Of a stretch of DNA of 64,000 nucleotides, positions 22,093-33,242 are shown one piece after another (within the stretch, counting starts at the first letter, position 1; every line of letters begins with the position of its first letter). The notes beneath the pieces are model-generated. The model saw nothing but the letters and a program-made list of their open reading frames with translations. It was not told the origin of the DNA and did no database searches. Location: positions 27,289,241 to 27,353,240 of the forward strand of contig JASWHV010000005.1 in the NCBI GenBank assembly GCA_030760725.1, written 5' to 3'. Origin of the DNA: Neostapfia colusana. Lineage: Eukaryota; Streptophyta; Magnoliopsida; Poales; Poaceae. The position numbers and the translations under genes are program-made.

Positions 22093-23037
22093 ATGGCAGC
22101 AGATAAACGGTTGGAGAACGGGTGGGTAGTTTCCCACTGCTCTGACCGTAGCGGCTACCCGGAAGCATTGCGGCAAATGCTCCAATATTTCGGGTACAAT
22201 TAGATGCCGTAATACTTCGCCAAGGAAGAAGGCGAAGAGGGGAACAAGACGTGGACGATCCATGTCGAAGTTTCCGCAGGACCTACGCCACCCGGTTGGG
22301 TGCCATTCACCGTCACGGTGAGCGGAAGACAACCGGAAGGGATGTGGCAAGTGGCAGCCCGTGACACTATGTCACGTTTCTGCCAACTACACGTGCAGGC
22401 TATGGAAGGAACTCCATACGCACTCGTTCCGGTGGAGGGGCGAGCTCAGCATGTGTGGGAAGAGAGGTACCTGGAGGCAACAGACCCGACTTGCCCAAGG
22501 TACAACCCCGCGGAGGCAAACCTCAGCCTCCAAATGAGGGCGGGAAACGCTGTGATGGACAGCCAAGCTGTTCATACGGAGCATCTCGCCACCAAGCTCA
22601 AGGAGAGCACAAGCCGTGGAGATCATTTTGAGAGTGCTCACAGTGCACTCCGTAATGTGCTCCTTCCGACGATCAAGCGACTGAATGAACAACACAATCA
22701 GTTGCGTCGTCTGAAGAAGGCAAAGAAGAAGAGCCGTGTTGACATCACGGCATTGCAAGAGCTGGTGCAGACCCTAACCCAGCATAATGAGGACCTTGCT
22801 CAAGAGCGGGACGACGCTATTAAGGAAGGACAAGGCTGGGAAGAGGACTACAACCAGGCTATGGACGAGGTGCATGCATTGCAGGACCTCGTGCCCCCGG
22901 TATTGGGCGTACCGGTAGTCTTGGGTCTTCCAGCCATGGGAGAACCTGGAATGGGAGAAGAGGTGGTAGATCCAGAGCCACCAGCAGAAGTACCGGAGGA
23001 GGACGACCCACAGGAGGTCGAGTTCTACTCCGAGTAG
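22093..23037 (+). pseudogene. Element B: extra gene upstream of gag, two nonsense codons
   Basis: This is the same 945-nt frame as D's intact 314-aa gene (42150-43094). Here TAG at 22201-22203 and TAA at 22210-22212 interrupt it at codons 37 and 40. Downstream the frame is open: a folded-looking N-terminal half (GWVPFTVTV, MSRFCQLHVQA), then a Leu-rich region with Lys/Glu heptads at about residues 165-270 that looks like coiled coil, then a Pro/Glu-rich acidic tail ending QEVEFYSE. Function is unknown. An internal ATG at 22300 could restart a 245-aa form. The gene is sense-oriented between leader and gag, which is uncommon for Tekay elements. Confidence 0.85.
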
Positions 23038-23309
23038 GGGGTTACGGTTGCCAAGTAGGGCAGCTAGGGTAGCGTAACCCAACTTTTGTAATCGGTGACA
23101 TGTCGTGTAGACAGTAGCGTATGTATAGGTAGTGACGACATGAGCACGACTTCTCGGAGATCCGAGAATAATGTATCTTGTATAAAGTTTATGCTTTATC
23201 AATATATGTGAATGTTGTGCAAGTTAATCATGCGTCGCTTCAATACCTACTGCTGTTTATGGAATTTTGAGTGAGACATGTGCTAATTGCTGCTGTGTTG
23301 AATTTCAGA
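23038..23309 (+). other. Element B: spacer between extra gene and gag, with splice-acceptor-like end
   Basis: This 272-bp AT-rich, non-coding stretch ends TGCTAATTGCTGCTGTG...AATTTCAG, one base before the gag ATG. A CTAAT branch-point-like sequence sits about 22 nt before the AG, as in plant introns. No gene or terminator is seen. Confidence 0.5.
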
Positions 23310-26300
23310 ATGACGCGTACTCGTGCCAACCCTGATGTTGGAGGTACTAGCCAAGGGGGAGAGACCTCCCAACCGCCTCCCGAGGACTCCTCGGGACAGC
23401 AGCAGCAACAGCAACAGCAAACACCGCCACCGCCACTGCCAACGGTTACATTGGCCGACATTGTCGCGGCAATGGCGGGCTCGCATCAGCAGCACACAGA
23501 GTTGCTGCAGACTCTCATCGCCAATACGTCTCGCCCAGAGAGACGTCAAGATCGTGAGGAGCGCCAACAGAGCTCCTACTCCGACTTCCTGGCGACTCAT
23601 CCCCCTGTATTCTCAAGGGCGGATGAACCACTTGACGCGGACAACTGGCTCCGCGCCATAGAGATGAAGTTCGGGCTGCTCCAAATCAGCGAGCAGCGCA
23701 AGACTCAGTTCGCGGTCCAGCAGCTCCAAGGATCCGCGAGCGCGTGGTGGGCCAACTTCTGTGCTTCACAGCCCACCGACCGAGCGATGACCTGGGCGGA
23801 GTTCCGGACGGCCTTCAGGGCCTATCATATACCGCCCGGTTTGATGAACAGGAAGACGCAGGAATTCCTACACCTGCAACAAGGGAGCCGAAACGCGCTG
23901 GAATATTCCAGGGCGTTCAACGATCTCGCGCTCTACGCGTCGTATCACGCAGATACGGACGAGAAGCGGCGGGACCATTTTTACCAGGGGCTTAACCCGC
24001 TCCTGAAGGACAAGCAGGCGATGTTCAATCGCGGCAGCCTCAACGACATAATTGACGCTGTGATTGTTCAGGAGGACTCCGGCAAGGAGTTGGCGGCGGC
24101 AGAGCGAAAGCGAAGCGCGCCGCAGAGCAGCGGAGAAGGAGGCGGTCCTTCTCAGAAGTTTCAGATGGTGAATCGCCCACCATCAGGTCCACGCTGGCAG
24201 CCACCACAGCGGTCGATGCCGTTCCGCAGTCGGCCGTACTCTTCACCGGCATTCCGGCCGGCACTGCCAGCACCACCGCAACAACAGCAGCAGCCGCGGG
24301 CGATGCCGCGTGCGTTTGCACCTCCGCAACGCATGCCGGGCTTTCATCCCCCGAGTACTCCACCAGCAGCGGCCACATGTTACAAGTGTGGTCGTCCAGG
24401 GCACTTCGCGAGCAGTTGCCCGGAGAGGCAAGGCGGCGGAGTGGCACCACAGTTTCCGGGGAGGAATCAACCCCGGAACCCTACCAATGCGCGGCGGGCA
24501 AACCCTAGGCCCGGTACTGTCCACCAGCTTGCCATTGAGGACGTGCCGGAGGGCGAGCCAATCCTTGCGGGTATGTTCCAACTCCACCAGCATCCCGCTA
24601 TAGTACTATTTGATTCAGGCGCCACGCATAATTTTATTAGCCAAGCTTTCATTGCTAAACACAGCTTGCCAATACTACCCACCGATAGTCCATATTTAAT
24701 TTGTTCACCGGGTGGGAAGATTTCAGCAAGCGTAATGGTCTCCAAAGCACCATTAGGCTTAGCGGGTAGAGTGTACCCCACGTCTCTCATTATCTTAGAG
24801 GGGCAGAAGGTCGATGTCATTCTAGGGATGTCGTGGTTAACCCGCCACGGCGCTGTTTTAGACACCGTCCTTCGAGTCGTGCACTTAAACTCAGAGGTGC
24901 ACGGTTCTCACTCATTATTTCTGGACAGTCCAGAAATAAAACTTTCAAGTGTCTATCAGTCCACAACTATCAGATTGGAAGACATTCCAGTGGTCCGAGA
25001 GTTCCCTGATGTATTCCCGGACGATTTGCCGGGGATGCCACCCGATAGAGAGGTGGAGTTCAAGATTGAACTTGCACCGGGAACCATGCCAATATCCCGA
25101 AGGCCGTACAAGATGGCGCCCAAGGAGTTGGCTGAACTGAAGACTCAGCTCACGGACCTTCTGGAGAAGGGTTTTATTAGGCCGAGCTCCTCGCCATGGG
25201 GTTGTTCGGCATTATTTGTCAAGAAGAAGGATGAAACGTTGCGGCTTTGCGTGGACTACCGTCCATTAAATGCCGTAACCATCAAGAACAAGTACCCGTT
25301 GCCACGGATCGACATGTTGTTTGATCAGTTGGTCGAAGCAAAGATCTTTTCCAAGATGGATTTAAGATCCGGGTACCATCAGATTAAGATAAGGGCGGAG
25401 GACATTCCAAAGACAGCTTTCTCGACAAGGTACGGACTTTATGAGTACCTGGTCATGTCCTTTGGCCTCACCAATGCTCCAGCTCACTTCATGTACTTAA
25501 TGAACTCGGTGTTCATGCCGGAGCTGGACAAGTTTGTCGTGGTCTTCATCGACGACATCCTGGTATATTCCAAGTCAGAGGAAGATCACAAGAAACATCT
25601 GCGTATAGTCTTGCAACGGCTGCGGGATCACAAGTTATACGCAAAGTTCAGCAAATGCGAGTTTTGGATATCGCAAGTGCCTTTCCTCGGGCATATCATC
25701 TCAGCGGAGGGTATCGCTGTGGACCCGAGCAAGATCACGCAAGTGCTGAATTGGAAATCCCCGAGAACTGTTCATGAGGTACGGAGTTTCCTCGGACTCG
25801 CGGGATATTATCGGAGGTTCATTCCGAACTTCTCAAAGATTGCCAAGCCAATGACAGAGCTGCTGAAGAAGGCTACCAAATATGTTTGGAGTCCAGCATG
25901 TGAAGCAGCATTCAAGGCTTTAGTCAAGCACCTGACATCAGCACCGGTTTTGGCGCAGCCAGACACAACAAAACCGTTCGATGTGTACTGCGATGCATCC
26001 GGCATTGGGCTCGGATGTGTGCTGATGCAAGATCGAAGAGTGGTCGCGTATGGATCACGGCAGCTTAGGAACCATGAGCAAAATTATCCAACTCACGACT
26101 TGGAGCTCGCTGCCGTGGTACTTGCACTGAAGATGTGGAGGCACTACCTACTCGGTAACCTCGTACATTTATATACCGACCACAAAAGCCTCAAGTACAT
26201 ATTCACTCAGAAGGAGTTGAACATGAGGCAACGAAGATGGTTAGAACTGATAAAGGATTACGAAATAGAGATCCATTATCATCCGGGCAAGGCAAACGTT

Positions 26301-27764
26301 GTGGCAGATGCGCTGAGCCGCAAGTCACACGTCAATAATCGGACCATCACACCGTTGGAAGGGAGCGAACCACCACTACGTGTGATTCCACACGGAGCTC
26401 TCTACAACCTAGCTTTGATCCCCACCATCCGTGAAGATATAGCGGCAGCCCAGAAGAATGACAAGGGCATGTCACATTTGCGGAGACGTGTAGATAGTGG
26501 GGAATTAAAATGTTTCCGGAAGGACGGAGACGGCATCCTATGGTTCAAGAACCGGATCGTCGTACCCCGAAACCCGGAGTTACGGAAGAAAATCTTTGAT
26601 GAGGCTCACTTGTCAAAGTTTTCTATTCACCCCGGCAGCAACAAAATGTATCAAGAACTCAGAAGAAAGTTTTGGTGGACACGAATGAAGCGAGAGACGG
26701 CAAAATACGTGTCCGAGTGTGATACATGTCGAAGGGTGAAGGCAGACCACATGCGGAAACCGGGACTGCTGCAACCACTGGGCATTCCTGCCTGGAAGTG
26801 GGAGGACGTGAGCATGGATTTCGTCGTCGGTCTACCCACCACCTTACAGAAACATGATTCTGTGTGGGTAATCGTCGATCGGCTCACCAAAGTTGCCCAT
26901 TTCATCCCGGTCAACACCAACTACAACGCCAAGAAGTACGCTGAACTGTACATCTCACGGATCCTATGCTTATACGGCGTACCCCGTACCATCATATCGG
27001 ACCGGGGCACTTTATTTGTGTCCCGTTTTTGGGAGAAGCTGCACGCTGCCTTGGGGACGAAGCTGATCCGTAGTTCAGCCTACCACCCGCAGACGGATGG
27101 ACAAACGGAGCGGGTAAATCAAATCCTAGAAGACATGCTACGAGCTTGCGCTATCGACCACGGCAAGAATTGGGATGATCACTTGCCGTTAGCCGAGTTC
27201 TCGTACAACAATGGGTACCAAGCCAGCATCAAGATGGCGCCCTACGAGGCGCTATACGGAAGAAAATGCCGCACACCATTGAATTGGTGTGAGTCTGGCG
27301 AGAGGGTTACCTTCGGGATTGACCTTGTCAACAACGCGGAAGAAAAGGTTCGACTAATTCAAGCGAACCTAAAAGCCGCTCAATCCCGACAGAAACAGTA
27401 TGCGGACCGGAGAAGGCGCCCATTACAATTCGAAGTTGGAGATCACGTATACCTACGAGTGTCTCCAATGAAGGGCGTAAACAGATTTGGGGTGAGGGGA
27501 AAGTTAGCACCCCGCTTCATCGGTCCATTCCAGATTACCGAAAGATGTGGATCGGTGGCATACCGGCTGAAATTACCAGAAGCACTTTCCGGTGTGCACG
27601 ACGTCTTTCACATTTCCCAGCTGAGGAAGTGTCTCAAGCTATCAACTACCGTTCAGCTGGAAGACATTGAAGAACTGCAACCGGATCTCACCTATCGGGA
27701 GGAACCGGTGCAGGTTATTGATGAGAAGGCCCGAACCACACGCAACCGTACGTTGTGGTTCTAA
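23310..27764 (+). CDS. gag-pol: Element B: gag-pol polyprotein, stopped inside the chromodomain-like tail
   Basis: I chose the ATG at 23310 (MTRTRANPD) because it follows a splice-acceptor-like AG and matches D. The product is 1484 aa. Order: polyGln/Pro N-terminus, capsid core, zinc knuckle CYKCGRPGHFASSC at about 357-370, retropepsin LFDSGATHNFIS (Asp about 435), RT with FIDDILVYS (Asp pair about 748-749), RNase H (YCDASG, about 895), integrase HHCC (His about 1100, CDTC about 1137-1140), and integrase core residues at about D1170, D1231 and E1267 with DD35E spacing. The tail has the YREEPVQVIDEKARTTRN region typical of Tekay/Del chromodomains, but TAA at 27762-27764 removes the last 34 residues found in D. 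Targeting through the tail is probably lost; the catalytic motifs are intact. Confidence 0.95.
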   Translation: MTRTRANPDVGGTSQGGETSQPPPEDSSGQQQQQQQQTPPPPLPTVTLADIVAAMAGSHQQHTELLQTLIANTSRPERRQDREERQQSSYSDFLATHPPVFSRADEPLDADNWLRAIEMKFGLLQISEQRKTQFAVQQLQGSASAWWANFCASQPTDRAMTWAEFRTAFRAYHIPPGLMNRKTQEFLHLQQGSRNALEYSRAFNDLALYASYHADTDEKRRDHFYQGLNPLLKDKQAMFNRGSLNDIIDAVIVQEDSGKELAAAERKRSAPQSSGEGGGPSQKFQMVNRPPSGPRWQPPQRSMPFRSRPYSSPAFRPALPAPPQQQQQPRAMPRAFAPPQRMPGFHPPSTPPAAATCYKCGRPGHFASSCPERQGGGVAPQFPGRNQPRNPTNARRANPRPGTVHQLAIEDVPEGEPILAGMFQLHQHPAIVLFDSGATHNFISQAFIAKHSLPILPTDSPYLICSPGGKISASVMVSKAPLGLAGRVYPTSLIILEGQKVDVILGMSWLTRHGAVLDTVLRVVHLNSEVHGSHSLFLDSPEIKLSSVYQSTTIRLEDIPVVREFPDVFPDDLPGMPPDREVEFKIELAPGTMPISRRPYKMAPKELAELKTQLTDLLEKGFIRPSSSPWGCSALFVKKKDETLRLCVDYRPLNAVTIKNKYPLPRIDMLFDQLVEAKIFSKMDLRSGYHQIKIRAEDIPKTAFSTRYGLYEYLVMSFGLTNAPAHFMYLMNSVFMPELDKFVVVFIDDILVYSKSEEDHKKHLRIVLQRLRDHKLYAKFSKCEFWISQVPFLGHIISAEGIAVDPSKITQVLNWKSPRTVHEVRSFLGLAGYYRRFIPNFSKIAKPMTELLKKATKYVWSPACEAAFKALVKHLTSAPVLAQPDTTKPFDVYCDASGIGLGCVLMQDRRVVAYGSRQLRNHEQNYPTHDLELAAVVLALKMWRHYLLGNLVHLYTDHKSLKYIFTQKELNMRQRRWLELIKDYEIEIHYHPGKANVVADALSRKSHVNNRTITPLEGSEPPLRVIPHGALYNLALIPTIREDIAAAQKNDKGMSHLRRRVDSGELKCFRKDGDGILWFKNRIVVPRNPELRKKIFDEAHLSKFSIHPGSNKMYQELRRKFWWTRMKRETAKYVSECDTCRRVKADHMRKPGLLQPLGIPAWKWEDVSMDFVVGLPTTLQKHDSVWVIVDRLTKVAHFIPVNTNYNAKKYAELYISRILCLYGVPRTIISDRGTLFVSRFWEKLHAALGTKLIRSSAYHPQTDGQTERVNQILEDMLRACAIDHGKNWDDHLPLAEFSYNNGYQASIKMAPYEALYGRKCRTPLNWCESGERVTFGIDLVNNAEEKVRLIQANLKAAQSRQKQYADRRRRPLQFEVGDHVYLRVSPMKGVNRFGVRGKLAPRFIGPFQITERCGSVAYRLKLPEALSGVHDVFHISQLRKCLKLSTTVQLEDIEELQPDLTYREEPVQVIDEKARTTRNRTLWF

Positions 27765-27899
27765 AAGGTTCTGTGGAGTAATCACTCCATGGACGAAGCG
27801 ACATGGGAGAGCGAAGAATTCCTTCGCACTAACTACCCCGATTTTTCACGTCGCATATCCGGTAATTTTCCACCGTCCTCTCTCTCATTTTCACCTTAT

Positions 27900-27934
27900 A
27901 ATCTCGGGACGAGATTCTTTTAAGGGGGGAGGAA
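27900..27934 (+). promoter_or_regulatory. Element B: 3' hairpin and polypurine tract
   Basis: AATCTCG-GGA-CGAGATT (27900-27916) forms a 7-bp hairpin. TTTTAAGGGGGGAGGAA (27918-27934) is the polypurine tract, touching the 3' LTR. The remnant of gag-pol past the premature stop fills 27765-27899. Confidence 0.9.
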
Positions 27935-30487
27935 TGTAAGGGCCTCAGTTTTGACAACCATTTGCAGTGTTCATCACCACACCACACACCTCATTTGAGC
28001 AAGAATGATGAACACAAATGAAGAGCAAGTAACAATTATCAACATGCTCATTAGAGAACAAACTCACACATTGCAAAAGTGGTATTTCCCACATGTGATA
28101 TAGATGGGCTGGACATATGAAAACTCCTACACTTTGCTAAGGATGTCCATGCCAAGTTTCACCCAAATTCAAAACCTTTTTGAGGTCATCTTGGGTATAG
28201 ATAGCAAAGGGGCAGTTTGAAAACATATTCAAATTCAAACTGTTTTCATACCATGAGTTTGAAAGTGGAAGGCATATTCTTGCTCAGCACATTTTTGTGA
28301 GCTCACACACCAATTTTCACTCCATTTGGGGTTGATCTTGACATGAGCTAAGGGGGAGAAATTCAAACTTTATTTGAATTTCAAACTGAACTTGTGCTGA
28401 AATTCATTCAAACCAAACCCCATTTGAACTTTGATCAATTCAAATGGCTCTTGGGTGAATAATTTGAATTGCCAAGGGTAGAATAGGGTTCACTGTTTAC
28501 CACAGCTGTTAGGAGTAAATTTCAGAGGTTAAAAGAGGGGTGGGACCCACATGTCAGCCTCTGCCTCAAAACAAACCGACTGAAACACAGTTCAGTCGGT
28601 TCCCGGCTGCTGTGCGCGTGTGCCACCGAAGGGGGGCAGCCGGCGCCAGCTCCTGCTGCGCGCCCCAAGCCGGAGACCAGCCGCCGGGCTATTTATTCCC
28701 TCCCCGGCGTGCTCCGATCACTCAGTCCCCGAGCTGCCGGCATACTCGGCCGTTTTTCCACTGCCATCACCGCCGCTCGAGCTCCCGCTCGATCAAGCCG
28801 ATCGCAGCTCCCTCCTTCCACTCCAGGGTCCCAGCAAGGTACTAGAGACTTTCCTCCATCCTCCCCATTGCTAGAAGTCGATTGAAACCGAGTGCTATCG
28901 GCTGTGCCGAAAGCTCAAAATCGGAACTGGAAACCGCCGCACCTCGGGCTCTCGTGGACAGCCCAACCTGGGCGTTGTCACGCCCGAGCCAAGGCACCCT
29001 TGGACGCGCAGGTGACCGGTGCTGCTCATCCCCGAGCCACAGCTCGAGTGGTTGCTCACCGGCGGCAAATTTCCACTTTTCCCCTTTCTGTGGGCAGAAC
29101 GACCTTCGGGTACGATTCTGTTTAATTCGTGCTCTAGAAAGGATTAGAGGGCCTCAGGCCACTCCCACACGAGCTAGACACGGTGACGCACAAGTTGCCT
29201 TCACAACTCTGGGCCGGAGAACCTCTGTGCCCGGCGTAATTCAAGGTCTACTAATGGCGGAACGAACGGGGGGTATCGGGCGCACGGTGAGGACCTATTT
29301 CGGGCCTTCCCCGAGCTGCCTCGAGTTCATGTCGACCTTCTCTGAGGTCTACTGATGCTTCCTGACCGATTTCCCAAGTAGCCGAGGTACTAGGAGAGTC
29401 AGCCGACATGGCCGAAGTCATTCCGATATGGCGGCTCGTCGCCGACCATGCTCCGGTCGTTGTCATGAGCAGCTGACCCTCAGATCATGTTCCCCAAGTA
29501 AAAGTAGGAAGGGGCGGCCAGAATCAAGAAGTTTGGAGCTGTACAGCAGCCGGCGGCGAGCTCTCCGGCGAGGTCCCTCGGCGGCGGGGCGCGGGTGTCG
29601 CGAGGTTGAAGAAGGGGGTGGACCCCAGCTGTCAGCGGCCGATATTTTAAATCGGGATCCGGCTGCGGCCGGGATCGGGTGTGCTGGCGCGCAAAATCCT
29701 TGTGGGCCACGGTGTGCTGTCGCCTAGGCGTGCGACGCGTGTCCCCTGGGCCCACGCGCGAGTTTAAACTTTTCCCCGATTTTTCAGATTTCCCTCAAAC
29801 TTCAAATCCTTATAACTTTGGCTAGAAAGCTCCAAATTGAGTGAACCAAATTTTGCTGGATTCAGCTCTCTGAGTACTTTCCAGAAAATCAAGTTTCACT
29901 CCATGAAATTCCTTATTTCTCCAGAATTAATTCCTCAAAATTTAAACTGTTAGGAATTTTAACTGGAGAATCCTTTGGAGGAAAATCCTGAAATTTTGCT
30001 GAGATGTTCACCAAAATATCCTTGAACTACCATAAAAATTTCAGATCCATTTGAGCTCATTTAGTCCACCTAATGGTGGGATTAGTAAAACTGTTCCAGA
30101 GAAAATAGAAAATGTTCAGAAACATTTTCAGAAATTTCTCTGAAATTGTTTAGCTCACATCTTTAGTTAGAGACTTCCAAATTAAGTGAGACCAACTCCA
30201 TTAGAACCCTCTGAAAACCTAGTTTTCAGAAAGTCATAGTTTGTCTCATGAAAATTCCTAGAACACCCTAAGAGTTCCAATTAAGGTCAAGGACATAATT
30301 ATTTGTGGAGGGCTCAAATGAGCTTGGCTGCAACTAAAGCTTGACCAAATCCTTGTTTAGGTTGTAACCAAGCCACAGTAAAAGTTTCACAGTCATTAGG
30401 TCTGTCTAGCAAGGGTTATAGACTTCACAACTTCGAAGTTAATACAAATGCATCTAAATTAATACATACATTGTTCTTATCATGTAG

Positions 30488-31745
30488 TCGCTAAGGTCGA
30501 GGAGGAACCCGAAGTCCTAGACTTCGTTACTCCGGAGGAACAGCTAGCCTACGACCAAGAGCAGCAAGGCAAGCCCCGGTTTGCATTAACCTTTTTACAA
30601 ATATTTATTGTTTTGAGCACATCTTTGAATATTGTTCTTTGCATTAGAGTCTTGATTGGAAATCCAACTGCACAGCCAAGAAAACCATGGGTTGGGGTTA
30701 GGATTGCAAACCCCGTTAGCCACTGCATTGCTAGGATAGAGTAGGATTCGGTACAAGTCGAGTAGTTGGAACTACTCGCGAGAATAGGCTAGAGGCACAT
30801 CGCTCGGGTAGAGATAGCACATGAAACACATGGCAAGAAAATGGGACTGAGCGGAGAGTAAGGGCAGCAGGACTATGGGGCCTGTGTGCTGTAGCTCCGC
30901 TTGTGTCGATTGAGGACCGAGCCGTGTGCGGGCCTGTTGAACAAGCTAGAACAGTACCGAAGACCTACCGGCTATATGGGAACCGGGAAACTGATGTAAC
31001 TCGGGTAGCTGGGTATTGAGGCATTGCCCGTCGTTCAGAGGGTAGGTTGAGAGCTCGAGGTGTAAATCAGCTGGCGGCACAGAGATGCGCGTGCAGGGAC
31101 CTCTTGCTCGGGACGATGGGACCGGTTCAATATTTGGCTAACGGGTGAAAGGTAGTCGCGTACGGCGTCCGTGATGGTTGTTGTAGGCAACATCGAGTAC
31201 GGGCGTACGTGACGGGTTGTTCGGGTAACCCTGCAGGTGTAAATCGATTATAATCGCCGTCCCTCGCGGTCAGTGAGTACCACTTGTTCACTGTACCGTG
31301 ACGTAGAAAGAACAGGCTAGTTACATGTTAAAATGTTGTTGATTGAAAGCTGGACATTGATTGTTAATGATATGCTGTAGCTTAGTGCTAACTAAAGTTC
31401 TATTCAACTTTGGGCAAAGTACATGAGAGAAATGCGATTCTTGTTTGATTGCGGCTCTCTCATGTGCCTTAGCGTAAGGTTCTCCACAACCTGCTGCTAA
31501 AACTTGAAAGTAAGGTTCTACTAATTAGGCGAGTCCGTGCAAATGATTTTTACCTCATGCAACCCATTACCCTCATGTAGAGTTCCATGTTTAGGTGAGA
31601 CGGGTCAGACTTGCTGAGCCTTCGTGCTCACTGCTTGTGTTTGAAGCCTTTTGCAGGGTTCTATGAGGAAGGGACTCCCGAAGAGGAGACGGAACCCCCA
31701 GAGGGGAACTCCGTTGAGTGGGAGTCGTGCACGCCGCAGAGTTAG
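30488..31745 (+). other. Element B 3' LTR: putative split ORF, exon 2 (30488-30568) and exon 3 (31657-31745)
   Basis: This copy has the same exon lengths, splice sites and reading frame as the 5' LTR copy. The leader exon donor is at 28838|28839. Transcription from the 3' LTR would not be followed by element sequence, so this copy would be read into C's LTR remnant unless it ends at the AATAAA at 31867. Confidence 0.5.
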
Positions 31746-31866
31746 TGTGCGTGTGTGCTAGCAAGGACATGTTCGAGGGCTGAACGTGCACTTGATGCTT
31801 AGTCTACGCCCGCGAGTGTAGACTGAACTTAGTTTGATGTAAATATGTTCATAAACTTGTTTATGT

Positions 31867-31872
31867 AATAAA
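31867..31872 (+). terminator. Element B 3' LTR: poly(A) signal AATAAA
   Basis: AATAAA lies about 105 bp before the LTR end, in GTAATAAAACTTCCGC. It is the likely end signal for B transcripts. Confidence 0.6.
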
Positions 31873-31976
31873 ACTTCCGCTTGCGCTTTGCACCTTTGAC
31901 GTGTGTTATACGGTGCTGTGCAACGCAGCACCCCTCAGCGTGATCCTGGATCGACAGGACCAGTGGGGTCGTGTCA

Positions 31977-33242
31977 ATAACCAAAATGAGCCCTGGAGTC
32001 AAGGGTAGAATGGTGTCACCGCTGTAGAATAAGGCCGTGCTAAATAGGCTAGGACATCCGGTAGAAGACGAGTAGTTGGAATCTACCCGCGAGCGATAGT
32101 TCAGGATTACCTAAGTGTGGTTGGAAAAGAGGCAAACTAAAGTTTACATTTCTAAAGATGAGACCGGGCAGGAGGGTAGGCAGCAACAAGACGAGGTCTT
32201 GGTCGAGTAGCTCTGCCTGTGTCGGTTAAGGACCGAAGCGTGTGCAGCAACCCTGAGCAAATATTGAGTTGTGTACCAGATGCTTACTGCTATATGGGAA
32301 CCAGGAAACCGATGTACCAAGGTCACTGGATTATAGAGGCATACCATATCGTCTCGTTAGACCTGTGAGCCCGAGATGGCACGACCGGTTCTACAGTCGA
32401 GTGTCCTGCAAAAGGTTGCCACATACGACGTAATGATGGACGCCAGATTTGGGTCTTCAGAGGCGGGCGTATGTGTCGAGTTATCCGGGTAGTGTTTGAT
32501 TCCAATCACCGTCCCTCACGGTTATTGAGTACCGCTTGCTCACTGTGTTGTGACGTAGTAAGCAAGTTGTGTGGGAACAGTTTGCAAAGTTTTAATTGCT
32601 GCTATGATTATTGTATATTGCATGAAAACCCTGTTTGAAGTATAGATAGAGCAAACTAAAGTTAATTTCCACCTTGCTAACATTGGAATGAAGTGTTTCT
32701 TGTTTGATTGTGGAGTTCCAATGTTGCTGGGCGCAAGGTCACTTCTGTGATGGCTAAAATCTTAAAGTTAAGGATGAACTTGTAGGCGAGTCTTTTTGCA
32801 AATTGCATGTTTAGGTCTTAAGTTACTTTCGTGTAGAGTTGCATGCTTTAGGAGAGAGGGTTAAGTCTTGATGAGCCTTTGTGCTCACTCTTGCTATATG
32901 AGTGGTTTTGCAGGTTAATATCGACGCATATAAAGAAGGTTGTCCGGTGAGACTCGGAGACTTCCGAGTCATGTTACACATGGAGAACCTAGCCGCTGCC
33001 ATGTCTTCGTGTTGCTAGCGAGAGGAGTCCGCAGGCTGGACTTCTTCTCGGGTGCTCATTAGTTATTCGATGTGAGCTGTTTATAGACTTCTGTTGTAGC
33101 TATTTCATGTAATTTATTTGCAAAGAACATTTGTAAGCTTCCGCTTTTGATTTATGTAATACAATTTTCCTTATATGTGTGCTGTTGGGTGCCGCATAAC
33201 GGCACCACCTAATGCTGTTCCCGGGCAAGGTGCCCCATCCCC
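31977..33242 (+). repeat. Element C: 5' LTR, second segment (with B's right ATAAC at its start)
   Basis: This segment continues C's LTR after B. It begins with the target duplication ATAAC (31977-31981), then includes a block related to A and B ('gaggcatacc', 'ccgtccctcacggttattgagtaccgc' around 32507-32558) and the LTR 3' part (TTTTGCAG acceptor at 32913, ACTTC(C/T)G motifs, 'gcataacggcaccacc'). The last-exon position has an immediate TAA in frame, so the split ORF is dead in C. It stops at CCCC where D inserted. It also forms the 1.27 kb spacer between the convergent elements B and D. Confidence 0.85.

Larger units (their letters stand above)
16551..31976 (+). mobile_element. Element B: complete 15.4 kb Tekay/Del-type retrotransposon
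   Basis: Two LTRs of equal length (4042 bp) differ by scattered substitutions. They flank a primer site, leader, an extra gene (22093-23037), gag-pol (23310-27764), a hairpin and a polypurine tract. A perfect 5-bp target duplication shows simple integration. LTR similarity implies a recent insertion. The extra gene has two nonsense codons and gag-pol ends early inside the chromodomain-like tail, so B is probably not autonomous now. It is nested in C's 5' LTR and faces element D. Confidence 0.97.
27935..31976 (+). repeat. Element B: 3' LTR (4042 bp)
   Basis: It has the same length and ends as the 5' LTR (TGTAAGGGCC...GTGTCA), with scattered single-base differences (for example 'cgcgtgtgcc' at 28615 against 'cgcgcgcgcc' at 17229). 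It carries the same promoter, exon and poly(A) features. It is followed directly by the ATAAC duplication. Confidence 0.97.

Noticed and set aside
24040..24865. Antisense open frames opposite gag-pol in B and D (also 40322-41138)
   Set aside because: They mirror GC-rich coding sequence on the other strand; they have no independent start context or domain.
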